From Diphasiastrum complanatum (taxonomy: Eukaryota > Streptophyta > Lycopodiopsida > Lycopodiales > Lycopodiaceae), in assembly GCA_029204225.1 (NCBI GenBank), contig CM055093.1, positions 18,441,041 through 18,505,040 of the forward strand: DNA of 64,000 nt, given 5' to 3'. Within the stretch, counting starts at the first letter, position 1; the number at the start of each line of letters is the position of its first letter. Shown one piece after another: positions 47,608 through 58,252 of the stretch. Below the pieces are notes generated by a model that worked only from the letters and a program-made list of their open reading frames with translations, was not told the DNA's origin and searched no databases. Position numbers and translations under genes: made by a program.

Positions 47608-49275
47608 ATGTCTTCAATGGGTTCATCCTTGTTGGAACCAAGTGAAAGATTGACCACTTCAAATTATTCAATTTGGAAAATGAGGATGGAGTCCATCTTG
47701 ATCCTTCAAGACGTGATGGACATAGTTCTTGGCCTTGAAGAAGAACCACAAGTTCTTCAAGAGGTTCAAAAATACAAAAAGAGAGCTAGGATGGCTCTCC
47801 ACTACATTAAGAGGAATGTCTCTAATGAGATATTGAGGGAGATAGGTACTTGCACAACAGCCAAAGAAGCTTGGGATTGTCTCAAGACTATCTATGAGGC
47901 TAAGAATACCTCTAGGCTTCTCACTCTTAGGAATCAAATCTTTCAAAGTAGCCAAAAGAGTGATGAGAGTGCATCTAGTTATGTTTTGAGAGTAAAAGAT
48001 ATTCATAGAGAGCTTGCTTGCATTGGTGATTCCATCAATCAAAATGAGCTAGTTCAAGTCATTCTCAATGGCTTGAGAAGTGAATTTGATAACCTTGTCC
48101 AATCCTATGCCATTAAGGAGGAGCTACCAAGTTTGGAGGCTCTCCAAAGTGTGCTAATTTCAGAAGAATCAAGACAAGAGTACAAGCTCTTGAGGATGGA
48201 CAAGCTTTCTCTCACTCATAATGATGGCAAAGCTCTCTTTGCCAAGAATAAGCACAAAGAGAGGAGCAAGAACCAACATCAACAATCCTCAAGCAAGGAC
48301 AAAGTCAAATCCAAAGACAAAGATGAGGAGGAAGATGATTCCTCTAATGCTTCATCATCCAAGCTCAAGAAGAAGAAGAAGATCAAGTGCTTTTACTGTG
48401 GCAAGAAAGGTCATTATGCCACCAATTGCTTCAAAAAGAAGAATCAACTCAAGCAAGCCAATATTACCAATGAGAAGGAAGACACTATTGCAAGTGATGG
48501 AGAGGGATCTCTTATGGTCTCTAGTTTCTCATCTACTCCTTTCAAGAAGGACGGGCTATGGTATATTGATAGTGGAGCCTCTTCACATATGTGTAGCTCC
48601 AAGGACTCTTTCTCTTCTATTGCACCTTATGATGGAGTGAAGAAATCGATATACACTGTAAATGATTTTGAATGTCCTATTGAAGGCATTGGGAACATTC
48701 CCTTGAAGCTTGCATCCTCTAAAGTTCTTTCTCTCTCTAGAGTTCTTTATGTACCTAAGCTTACCAAGACTCTTATTAGTGTTGGCCAATTGCTTGATAA
48801 TGGTCTTGATGTAAAATTCAATGTTGATACTTGCACTATCAAGAAGAATGATGAGATACTTGCATTAGGATCTAGATTTGGTGGCATCTATAAACTAGAT
48901 CCAAATGAGTATGTGAATGCTTGTAATGTTGCTCTTGTGAACAAGCTCTCTATGGAGGAATTATGGCATAGGAGGTTGGGACATCCCAACTACAAATCCA
49001 TGCTCTCTATGATCAAAGAATCCAAAGCTATTGGCTTGCCAAAGTCATTCTCCAAGAAGATCAAGCCTTGTGAGGCTTGTGCTATTGCTAAATCTCACAA
49101 AAAGCCATTTACAAGATCTTTTATCAAAAGCAAGCATCCTTTGGAGTTAATCCACTCAGATGTGCATTTCTCATCAACTACAAGCAAGGGAGGAGCCACT
49201 TGTTTTGTTACTTTCATTGATGATTACACAAGATTCACTTGGATATATCTTCTTGCTTCAAAATCTATGCTATAG
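47608..49275 (+). pseudogene. Copia-5 gag, protease and truncated integrase
   Basis: Open for about 555 codons. The ATG at 47,608 (MSSMGSSLLEPSERL) is preferred to 47,554 because the UBN2-type gag domain starts right after it (NYSIWKMRMESILILQD). Further blocks are AKEAWDCLKTIYEAKN, ASSYVLRVKDIHREL, a Lys/Ser-rich tail and the zinc knuckle CFYCGKKGHYATNC (about 48,390). The protease active site is WYIDSGASSHMC, followed by pre-integrase LWHRRLGHPNY, the zinc part CEACAIAKSHKKPF and the integrase start IHSDVHF and FVTFIDDYTRFTWIY. The frame is cut at about 49,265, where roughly 250 residues including the second Asp and the Glu of the DDE triad are missing. Confidence 0.9.
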
Positions 49276-51115
49276 AGTCTTTATACTCTCTACTTCTCAA
49301 GTTATTGAAAGTAGAGATGTTGTCTTTCATGAAGATCAACACTCATCATTTGAGGAGGCCGAGATCAAGAAATCTATGGATGCATCATCAATTATTGATT
49401 TTGAAGACAATCATGATGTGATGGGGTCGAGATTTGAAGAAGACTCTCCTCGGATTTTTTCACCAAGAAGATCCATGAGAGATAGATCCGAGCCTAAGAG
49501 GCTCTCATATGTTGACAAAGGCAAACAAGTGGATCTTGATTCCACTAATTATGTTTTTTATGTCTCTCATGAAGAGCCAAAGAATGTACAAGAGGCACTC
49601 AATACCAATGAGTGATATGAAGCCATGAAGCAAGAGTATGATGCATTGATCACCAACAATACTTGGGAGCTTGTGGATCCTCCTTCCAACAAGCATGTGA
49701 TTGGTTGCAAGTGGGTATTTCGGATCAAGTTCAATCATGATGGCACCATCAACAAGCATAAAGCAAGATTATGTGCCAAAGGATTTGCTCAAATCCATGG
49801 TCTTGATTGTGAGGAGACCTTTGCACCCGTTGCAAAGATAATGACAATAAGAATTCTTATTTATCTTGCTTGTTTTTTCAAGTGGAAGGTGTTCCAATTA
49901 GATGTATCCAATGCTTTTCTAATTGGTTATCTTGAGGAGGAGATCTATATGGAACAACCTCAAGGATTCATCAAGGATGAGTCCAAAGTGTGCTTGCTCT
50001 TCAAAAGTCTTTATGGATTCAAGCAAGCACCAAGATCATGGTATTCAAGACTTAACTCTTTTCTTATCTCACTAGGATTTACTCTTAGTGACTATGATCC
50101 TTCCATGTATCTAAAGTTTGTTGATAGCAATATTGTCATTCTTCTAATTTATGTTGATGACATTATTCTTTGTGGAAGTTGTATCAAGCTAGTTGATGAA
50201 ACCAAGCTAGCACTTGGATGTGAGTTTAAAATGCAAGATCTAGGAGAGATACATTACATCCTAGGCCTAGAAATTGATTTTTATGAAAATCATGTCTTTA
50301 TACGCCAATATAGATATGCTCACTCTATGTTGAAAAAATTCCATATGGAAAATTCTAAGAGCATAGATACACCAATGGAGCATATTGTAAAAGATCCTAG
50401 TAAAGGTGATGAAAGATCCTTTGAGGACATCACACTTTTTAGGAGTCTTGTAGGCTCCTTGATTTGGCTTACCATTACTAGGCCCGATCTTAGTTTTTGT
50501 GTGCACAAATTGAGTCAATTTATGCAAGATCCTAAGATCCATCATTGGAAGATGGCCAAGAGGATTCTAAGATATGTATCTTCATCTTGTGATTATGGTC
50601 TACTCTATAAAAGTGAAGATCTATCCATTATTGGCTACTTGGATTCGGACTTTGCAAGTGACAAGATGGATCGAAAGTCTATTAGTGCATACACTATCTT
50701 TCTTGGAGGCAATCTAATATCTTGGCTTTCCAAAAAGCAAGATACTATATCTCTCTCTTCATGTGAGGCCGAGTACAAAGCACTCACTACAACTACCAAA
50801 GAAGTGCTTTGGATCAAGAGGTTATTAATGGAACTAAAGTGCATCAAGGAGGATGATCTACCAATGATCAAGTGTGATAACATCTCGGCCCAAGCTCTTG
50901 CCAATAATCTCATATTTCATGCAAGAAGCAAGCACATAGAAGTGGCACACCATTTTGTGAGAGAAAAGCTTATTGGAGGAGAAATCTATTTGAAGCATGT
51001 CAACTCGTCCTCTTGTATTGCCGATCTACTCACCAAGCCTTTGAGCAAAACTGCTTTCATCACGCATAGATCTAATCTTGGAGTTATATCAAGATCAATG
51101 CTCAAATCTTCATAG
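49276..51115 (+). pseudogene. Copia-5 integrase tail, reverse transcriptase and RNase H
   Basis: After the deletion the frame reads the integrase C-terminus (ESRDVVFHED), a Ser/Asp-rich linker and VQEALNTNE. It then meets one TGA (49,613) where relatives have tryptophan, and is open again for 496 codons. RT: WELVDPPSNKHVIGCKWVF, HKARLCAKGFAQ, FQLDVSNAFLIG and the catalytic LIYVDDIILCGS (about 50,145). RNase H: YLDSDFASDKMDRKS, SSCEAEYKAL, ARSKHIEVAHH, DLLTKPLSKTAF. All RT and RNase H signature blocks are intact. The single TGA is the only block after the integrase scar. Confidence 0.9.
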
Positions 51116-51119
51116 ATAA

Positions 51120-51133
51120 TTTTTTAGGAGGAG
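51120..51133 (+). promoter_or_regulatory. Copia-5 polypurine tract
   Basis: Ends AGGAGGAG directly before the 3' LTR, preceded by a T run; the plus-strand primer site. Confidence 0.8.
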
Positions 51134-51870
51134 TGTGAAGAATTGAAAAAGATTATCTATGTTAGATATAGGGGTCTTATGTTTTTTACATCAAGCATCT
51201 AGGTGTAGGATGTTGATAGGAATAAATTTGGCATAGATGGCAAATTATGCATTTCCACTTGTAATGCCACTATTGAGCCAAAATAGAGTAAGAGGCTAAA
51301 CACTTGCTAATTAGAGTGTAGACAAGTGTAAAGTTTTTGTTTGATGAATTCCAAGAGGTCCAATAGGATTCAGAGGTGGAACCTTATGAGGTCCAATAGG
51401 AAATTGAGGTGTGCTTGAATATAGTCCAATAGAATTAAGAGGTGCATAGATCAATGATCCAATAGGATCAAGAGGTGACAAAATATGGTCCAATCATAGT
51501 TAATCATAGTGGTAGCTCGTGGACCTACTAGTATCATTGTACTCCTCATTTTGAAGTCAATTGATTTGGTGATTTCATGGATTTTGTGAGTTATTGGATT
51601 TCTAACTTTCTCTCTCTACCCGAGAGCTCTTGATGCATTTTCTCTCTCTACCCTAGGAGAGCAGCTTGTTTTTACTTAGATTATTTTTTGAATACTTCTC
51701 ACACGTGTGAGTGAGAGTTGAAAGTGATTGAATGCATGTAGTAGTGTGTTTTTGCCATAGGATTCAAGATTAATCTTGAATCTCAATCTAGTCTTGATCT
51801 TGGTGCATCTACACACCTTAGAAGATCACAAGTACATGTAGTAGACAGTCCACACGTGTGAAATTTAACA
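51134..51870 (+). repeat. Copia-5 3' LTR
   Basis: 737 bp, TGTGAAGAATTG to AAATTTAACA. It has five CCAAT boxes (51,360; 51,393; 51,426; 51,459; 51,490), spacing 33, 33, 33 and 31, one more than the 5' LTR. It is followed by the GGAGT duplication at 51,871-51,875. Confidence 0.93.
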
Positions 51871-51875
51871 GGAGT

Positions 51876-53974
51876 CCATAGTACAGATACAGACCACCTG
51901 GATCGATTGGAAAAAGTATTGGAAAGATGCCGCAAATATCAGATTTCTCTAAATCCAGAAAAATGTCAAATATGGGTTTCCCACAGAGTTGTGCTAGGAC
52001 ATATGATATCAAGACATGGCATTGCCACAAATTATTATAAGATCAAAGTTATTGTGGATTTGCCACCGCCAACAACAATTTGTGGAGTTTATGTGTTTAT
52101 GGGTCATGCGAGCTACTATCGAATTTTTATTATTTTCTTTGAATATTTAGCACTACCTATATACAAACTGACTATTGTTCCTATTTGGATAGTAGAGGCG
52201 TTAGAAGCCTTTGAAAAGTTAAAAAAAGCATTAACTTCAGCACCAATATTGCGTTCTCCAGATTGGACGATAGAATTTCATGTTCATACGGATGTCTCAA
52301 AATACGCCATTGGATCAATTCTGACGCAGCCATGTAACTATAAGAAGGATTATCCTATACGATTTGCAAGTAGACAGCTTACAGATCCAGAAAAGAATTA
52401 TTTAACAGCAGAACGTGAGGCATTAGCCATGATTTTTTCTGTTCGGAAATTTCGTCACTACCTCGTGGAGATGCACTTTGTATTTTATATGGATCATCAA
52501 CCGTTACTTTACTTGGTGAACAAGACGTGCAATACTGGACGTATTGCAAGATGGTTATTGTTATTAACTGAATTTGACTTTCGAATTGTGGTTCGAAAGA
52601 GAAAGCAACATTATCTAGCCGATTACATTTCTCGAATTGAATCCGTCCCAGTTAATACTGAAGTGGATGATAAACTGCCAGATGCTGATTGTTCTATGTT
52701 GAAGCAGTATCTGAGTGGGCAGCAAATATTGTTGAGTACCTGATGCTAGGACAACCGAATGACTCCTTGACAAAAGTACAGAAGAGACAATTGATTCATA
52801 GGCCTCAACCTTACCAATTAATTGTAGGACAATTGTATCGTCGTGGATCAGATAATATTTTGCGAATATGTGTTTTACTGCATGAAGTACCAAATCTAAT
52901 CATGTTTTCACATGATGGCATGGGTGGAGGACACTTTTCTACAGATATTACTGTTCACAAACTTTTACAATCAGGTTGTTGGTGGCCTACGTTTCATAAG
53001 GACACAAAAAATTCTATTCAAACATGTGACGTTTTCCAGTGAGCACGACGGCCTACTCGACAGAACTATGAACCCTTGCATCCGGTTTTATCGCAAGCAC
53101 CGTTTGAAAACTGAGGACTGAATTATGCTGGACCTATTCACCCTGCCGCGCAAGGATCTCAGGCCCGATACATTATCGTCGTAACTGATTATATGACCAA
53201 GTGGGTTGAAGCCAAAGTTGTCAAAGTTGTTGATGCAAAATCTATGGCCACGTTTTTGTATGAGAATATTATAGTCAGAATTGGATGTCCGATCGAGATT
53301 GTCAGTGACCGGGGTACACACTTTGTTAATCACACAATAAAGTGTTTACTAGAAGATTTTTTTGTTATACATAGATTTAGTACTCCCTACTATCTCAGAG
53401 GAAATGGCCAAGTTGAATCTTCCAATAAGATTCTCTGCACCATTATGACAAAGACAGTTGAAGCAAGTCGGTCTGATTGGAAACATAAACTGTAGGCAGC
53501 ATTATGGACATTCAAAACTGCTTACAAAAATAATACAAATCAAATACCTTTTCAACTGGTGTATGGTCAAGATGTTGTCATGCCGATTTAATTTTTAATC
53601 TCATCTTTACGCATAGCGACAACAGATTGATTAAATGATGATAAGTCTTTAAAACTCTGTCATGAAGCGTTGCACAAATTATGTAAAACCCGATTGATGG
53701 CAGTTTATGCCTTAGCAGCAGAGAAGGCAAGTCGCAAGGCATGGCACGATCGTCGCCTGCACAAAAAAGATCTGAAAGCAGGAGATCTTGCATTAATGTA
53801 CAAAACTAAGCTGATCAAGGGAAAGTTGAAGTTTACTAGTGAAGGCCCATATAAAGTGACAGAAATTTTGAACTATGGCGCAGTAATTCTTGAGCACTTG
53901 GATGGAAAACGATTTGATACTCTGATGAATGGCAGCCGATTATGCAAGTTTTGGCAGCCTGCTCCGCCAGTTTA
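51876..53974 (+). pseudogene. Gypsy C pol, RT end, RNase H and integrase
   Basis: RT resumes (HSTDTDHLDRLEKVLERCRK, SLNPEKCQIWVSHR) and leads to RNase H (FHVHTDVSKYAIGS, EREALAMIFSVRKFRHYLV, DHQPLLYLVNKTCNTGR) in an open frame 51,907-52,743. A frameshift near 52,690 leads to the integrase zinc part (HDGMGGGHFSTDI, CWWPTFHKDTKNSIQTCDVF, 52,689-53,042). The core follows at 53,193-53,495 with TDYMTKWVEA, SDRGTHFVNH and NGQVESSNK, all DDE residues visible. After stops near 53,493-53,630 the tail 53,670-53,975 has EGPYKVTEI, a GPY module without chromodomain. Usable motifs, broken frames. Confidence 0.87.
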
Positions 53975-54812
53975 GCAAGCCTGATCTCAATGGTTTTTAT
54001 TTATTTTATTTGTTTTCAAATTTTTTGTTTTCAGTATTTAAATTGCTGAGTTTTTTGGAAAAAGACATTTAAAAAAAAAAAAAAAAAACAAAAATTGAGC
54101 AAAGACTGATGAGCAAAAGTCAAAAAGTCATCAGCATGGGAAAAAGGAAACACAATATTTTTTGATGGAAAATGACTTAAAAAATTACTGTTTTGGTCAG
54201 ATTTGGCCTATATAGTACCAAAAATCTTTGTTGAGCCCTCAAATTGTACGTCCACTCTAGATTTATCTAATTTGAGGTGGGCGAAGATTCTTGTCAAGAG
54301 GAAATCCATTTTTTGAGTCAGGCAAATGTTCAGTGATATGCTATTTTGGGAACCTTCGCCGAGAATTTTAACCTCATTATGAACCTTTGCCGACTTGCTA
54401 GATGATCTTAAAATGTCAAAATTAGGTTGTCCATAGGTTCAGATTGTGAAAAAAATACATTTATGACAATACCTAGGCGAAGGACTCTCCTGGGCGAAGG
54501 TTCATCCTTCGTCAGCCCTGGAAAACGTTCGTCTGAAAGGCTCAGATCCCCATAAACCTTCGTCGAGATTTTTATAGCCTACTTTTACAATACTATACAT
54601 GCTTGCAAATTTTTGTTCAGAACTTATCAGCCAAATTAGTATTCAGTGTAATGGACCCACCAAATTCACCTATAAGTTGGCTGAATTCGATTCATTTCTC
54701 ACTTGTGCTAGCGAAGCTCTTGCAAATATTTCTCGCGATTAAAGCCTTCCAAACTTCCTAACTTGCTTTTTGATATACTTTCTCGCGTCTTACATTTTTT
54801 TTTTTGCTCATC
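53975..54812 (+). other. Gypsy C spacer between pol and the extra frame
   Basis: AT-rich with an A run near 54,072 and the conserved word CTGATGAGCAAAAGTC (about 54,107). From 54,190 onward it has no counterpart in Gypsy A. Words of the type AACCTTCGCCGA recur near 54,353, 54,381, 54,480-54,510 and 54,556, as in the leaders of Gypsy C and D. Confidence 0.55.
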
Positions 54813-56591
54813 ATGTCTTCTACCGATACTTCCCAGTCTCTGCGCTATACTATCTATCGTGATGTCCCATCTGCAACAGACATCATGATCCTTCCTAGCA
54901 CAAGCATGTCCACTTAGTGGATGACCCTTGCGGAGCCTCTGCTCACTGCAATGGGTATTCATGAGAGAGCCTTTTCTGGTCGTATCAATATGGCTTTCGT
55001 TCCATCAGGTCCTACTGCTGTTGCTACATCCACGACCATCGATTCTAGTGATACTTTCGGTTTGGTCTCCAGCCTTGCGCAAGTGATCCAGTCTATGCTG
55101 GATAAGAAGAAGGAAATGGAGCAGAGAATCTCCGAGATGGGGTCCAAAAACACTCTAATCAGCCATAAAATTGTCCAGCTGGATCGAGAGTTAAAAATTG
55201 TCAAACAACATGAAGACATGGCGGAAGCCGAAAAGAAGTTGGCCCAGTAACAAGCTGATCACTTGGAAGAATACATCAGCTCCAAATGCCCTGACAACTG
55301 CACAAGATCAGGTGGATAAGGCCGTACAGGATGCAAAACATCAGGTGCAGCTGCTGAAGGGTCAATTACAGATGGCCGAACAGGATCACACGCGGCTTCA
55401 AGTGAATTGGATGCGACCACCCTTGAGCGTGATGCGTATCTTCAAACGCAAATACCAGATCATCCGGTCACACCGACGGAGATTGCATATTTGTTCAAGA
55501 AAGTGGAGACATTCAAAGTGGCCCTTCAAGGATTCCAAGGCCGCTTTGACAGGTTCAAAGGAGCAGCTTCAACCGAGTTGGCAAAGGCTAAGGAGACCAT
55601 CACCGCCTATGAAAAAGCAGCCGTTCAAGTGTTTGAAGCTGGACCACAAATCCTCGTATCAGTCATACCGCATTTCTCCCATCCGCGCCACGAAGCTATA
55701 CCAATGGATACAGGGGTAGATTTGAGCATGGACCAGGGGGGAGCTCCGGATATAGCAGAACAACCGCCAATCTTACCGGCAGTTCAAGCATGTCCATCCT
55801 CATCAAGGACCACACCTCTATTCAGAAGGCCCATCAGCATCGAGGACCAGATCCGGACCTTCTTAAAGCAACATCCGCATGAGTCCTCATGTGGTGGATG
55901 GGTTCTGAAGTTTAAGACCTCCGAGATAGAGGCCGACAAAGAGTTGGACAAAATACCTGCATTGGGAGAGCAGCCGACATGGAGAATCACTGTTTTTGAG
56001 AAAACTTCAGAATCAATTAGGAGTTATGTCGCCAGCCCTCGCCAGTTGTGGGTAGATCCATATTATGTGCCAATCCCGCGAAGGAATAAATGGAAAGATT
56101 TGGGATTGGCTATGGACAAAATCACCATCCATACGCCCAATTGGCCAATCATCCATCAGTCCTATAGCTGGACCATCTCCGTGGATTTCGACCACGCCTT
56201 ACAAGCCTATTAGAGAGAGTCTGTCCACTCTCTAGATCCAACGGTGCGACAATCGACAATGTTTGCTAAAGATCTAACTCTATTGGCGTCAGTGGCAACC
56301 AGATAGGACGATTGTCTCCCTCCTCTAGCATTTGATCCAAACAAGCCGATGGCCTCAAAGCAAATCAAAGATAAGCTGCTGGTTGCTCGTTTATACTTTC
56401 GTGCAGCAATGATGAGAGGCTCCTAGGAATCACGCTTCACATCATGGACAACCTCCAAGTGGATTGCCGGAGCCCACCGTTGTTTCCTGCCACACAATTT
56501 GGATTTTAATTCTGCACGCCTCGACTTTATGGAGAAAGTGCAGTACCATTTAATCAAGATTCGGTGCGAAGCCAATAAAAGTCCCCAATAA
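54813..56591 (+). pseudogene. Extra reading frame after pol in Gypsy C, family unknown
   Basis: From the ATG at 54,813 one frame can be followed to a TAA at 56,589 (592 codons). It is interrupted by TAG 54,915, TAA 55,248, TAG 56,211, TAG 56,304 and TAG 56,424, and by a segment of about 110 bases (near 55,285-55,395) that reads on in the +1 frame before returning. Each stop could arise from one C-to-T or G-to-A change in a Gln or Trp codon. The N-terminal third is heptad-like (KKKEMEQRISEMGSKN, VDKAVQDAKHQVQLLKGQLQ), i.e. coiled coil. The C-terminal half is globular-looking with many Trp (GGWVLKFKTSEIEADKELDK, QLWVDPYYVPIPRRNKW, IHQSYSWTISVDFDHAL). No signal peptide, membrane segment, protease, RT or zinc motif is seen. 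Its position matches env-like frames of Athila-type elements, but the protein does not look like an envelope. Whether it really extends past 56,211 is uncertain. Confidence 0.6.
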
Positions 56592-56641
56592 CTGCATATT
56601 GCAGGTGTCGTGGGACCGCCACCAGTTTTGGTGGGGAATAC

Positions 56642-57391
56642 TGTTGGAGGGTTTGCGGATCCCAAGACAACTCTAACCCTAGTTAATAAGTGAAAGGGAT
56701 TTGGCACCCTGCGTGTGTAAGTCCAACTCGATAATCACATAGAGATTTGATTAATTAGGAAGTCAATAAAAGGACTTTGATTAATTAGGAAGTCAATAAA
56801 AGAACTTTAGGCCTTTTTGCGGGACTTTTAATGTCGCAGGGCCTAAATGTCAAGTTAGTGAATAAAGTTGGGTTTCCCTCCAATTTTGATGGTTTCCACA
56901 CTTTTTTAAATTTGAATAAAAAGAGAGGCAAGAATGGACCAATAGGATTCAAAGGCCAAGGTCCTCCTCTATACTATAAAAAAGGACCAACTCGAGTTGC
57001 TCCTCATGTTCATTTTCTCATTTCAATAAAGCAGATTGGTTCTCTCCAGAAATGGATTGATGAATGTCCTTGATCTTCTTCTTTCCTTCTCTATCTCTCA
57101 TGCTTTCTTTGGTTTTTGCTAATTGTTGGATCTGATTGTTATTGGGATTGCATGTTATTATACTTTTTATGAGAGAGAAAGAGAGAAAGAGAAAGAGTAA
57201 GCTATCTTTGTCATGGATCGTAGTGTTAATGGATGTTAGAGTTAGGTTTGGATCCTCCATTCATGTTGAAATCTGAACTATACTATTGCTGTCATGGAAA
57301 CGAACCTACGCATGACAACTAGCTTTGTCTCTTTGATGCTAGATTGACTAGATCTTGGATTCAGGTTAGGCAAGGAAAGAAACCCACTACA
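56642..57391 (+). repeat. LTR shared by Gypsy C (3') and Gypsy D (5')
   Basis: 750 bp, TGTTGGAGGGTTTGCGGAT to CCCACTACA. It is preceded by a purine-rich tract (GGTGGGGAATAC), as a 3' LTR, and followed by a tRNA-Asp primer site, as a 5' LTR. A 30-bp unit starting GATTAATTAGGAAGTC is duplicated in tandem at 56,749-56,778 and 56,779-56,808. A CCAAT box and TATA-like box occur as in the left copy. Confidence 0.92.
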
Positions 57392-57395
57392 ATTT

Positions 57396-57413
57396 TGGTG
57401 CCGTTGTCGGGAA
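57396..57413 (+). promoter_or_regulatory. Gypsy D primer binding site, tRNA-Asp
   Basis: TGGTGCCGTTGTCGGGAA, a mutated version of the tRNA-Asp site at 43,955, again four bases after the LTR. Confidence 0.82.
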
Positions 57414-58252
57414 GCTATGCCAATTTTTCAGTTTGCAGCATGATTGTTGGATGGTTAGCTTGCATTAGGCATCTTGTCATGGCATGAATAGTGTTAGATC
57501 TACATTTAGGGTTAGTTTGGAATTGATTTTACTTGATTTGAGTGGATTTGTTTGTTTGAAATCTAATCTACTTGTTAAACAAGGAAAACTATTCTGATCA
57601 CCAATCTTAAGATCCATTTGGATCTGAGATATCAGAGAAAATAACAAAAATCGATCAAATTTGTCAAATTTGGTCAAAAAGAGACAAAAAGCATCATCAA
57701 AGCTTAGAAATTTTTATCCTCATTCAAAAAACCTTCGTCGAGTTGCATACACCTTTGGTTTTGTTTACAGAACCTTCAGTTTGAAGGGCGAAGATTAATT
57801 CCCAGCAGATTTCCAGAAACATCAGAAAAATCCTCAAAAAATACCAAAAAATCACCAAAACCCTAAAAATACAAAAAAAGAACCTTCGCCCAATTCACTG
57901 TGCTTAGGTGTGATTCAGATCTATCTACTACCAGATCGGCGAAGAATAATACCAAAAATAAAAAGAGTTTCAGAGGATAAGTTGTCATATTGTCATATTT
58001 TTGCCAAAAAAAAGTCACGTTTTTTGCAAAATTACATGAACACTCTGTCAAAAATTTGGATCAAATCTGATATGTTCTGATTTGGATTCTGAGAGATTTA
58101 TCATTTTTGAGAAGTATCGATTGATCAAATTTCAAAAACTTTTTTCAGATTCTTGAAAAGTGGAATAGATCTAGTAGATTCGATTTGAGATAGTTTTTTG
58201 ATTGAAAAATCTAGATCCAATCTCATTATCTATTTGATCTAAATTTGTAAAG

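Larger units (their letters stand above)
46140..51870 (+). mobile_element. Ty1/Copia element 5, complete ends, integrase deleted
   Basis: Two LTRs, tRNA-Met primer site, gag, protease, truncated integrase, RT, RNase H, purine tract and a perfect 5-bp target duplication, 5,731 bp in all. It is the youngest-looking element of the window: LTRs about 98 percent alike outside one length difference, with long open frames. A deletion at about 49,265 removes most of the integrase core, so it could move only with integrase supplied by another copy. It lies in the same orientation as its host Gypsy C. Confidence 0.93.
43235..57391 (+). mobile_element. Ty3/Gypsy element C with nested Copia-5
   Basis: 5' LTR, tRNA-Asp primer site, leader, then pol from the protease-RT linker onward, an extra 3' frame, purine tract and an LTR. 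Gag and protease are deleted: at about 44,590-44,630 the leader jumps to text that in Gypsy D lies at 60,610 (GATCACACTTGT, then GGGAGTTCATTACGATTCTC). Without Copia-5 (46,140-51,870 plus one GGAGT) the element is about 8.4 kb. Its right LTR is followed by another primer site and leader, so it is shared with Gypsy D. Confidence 0.9.

Noticed and set aside
54813-56591. Calling the extra Gypsy C frame an envelope gene
   Set aside because: There is no signal peptide, membrane segment or furin-like site; only its position is env-like.
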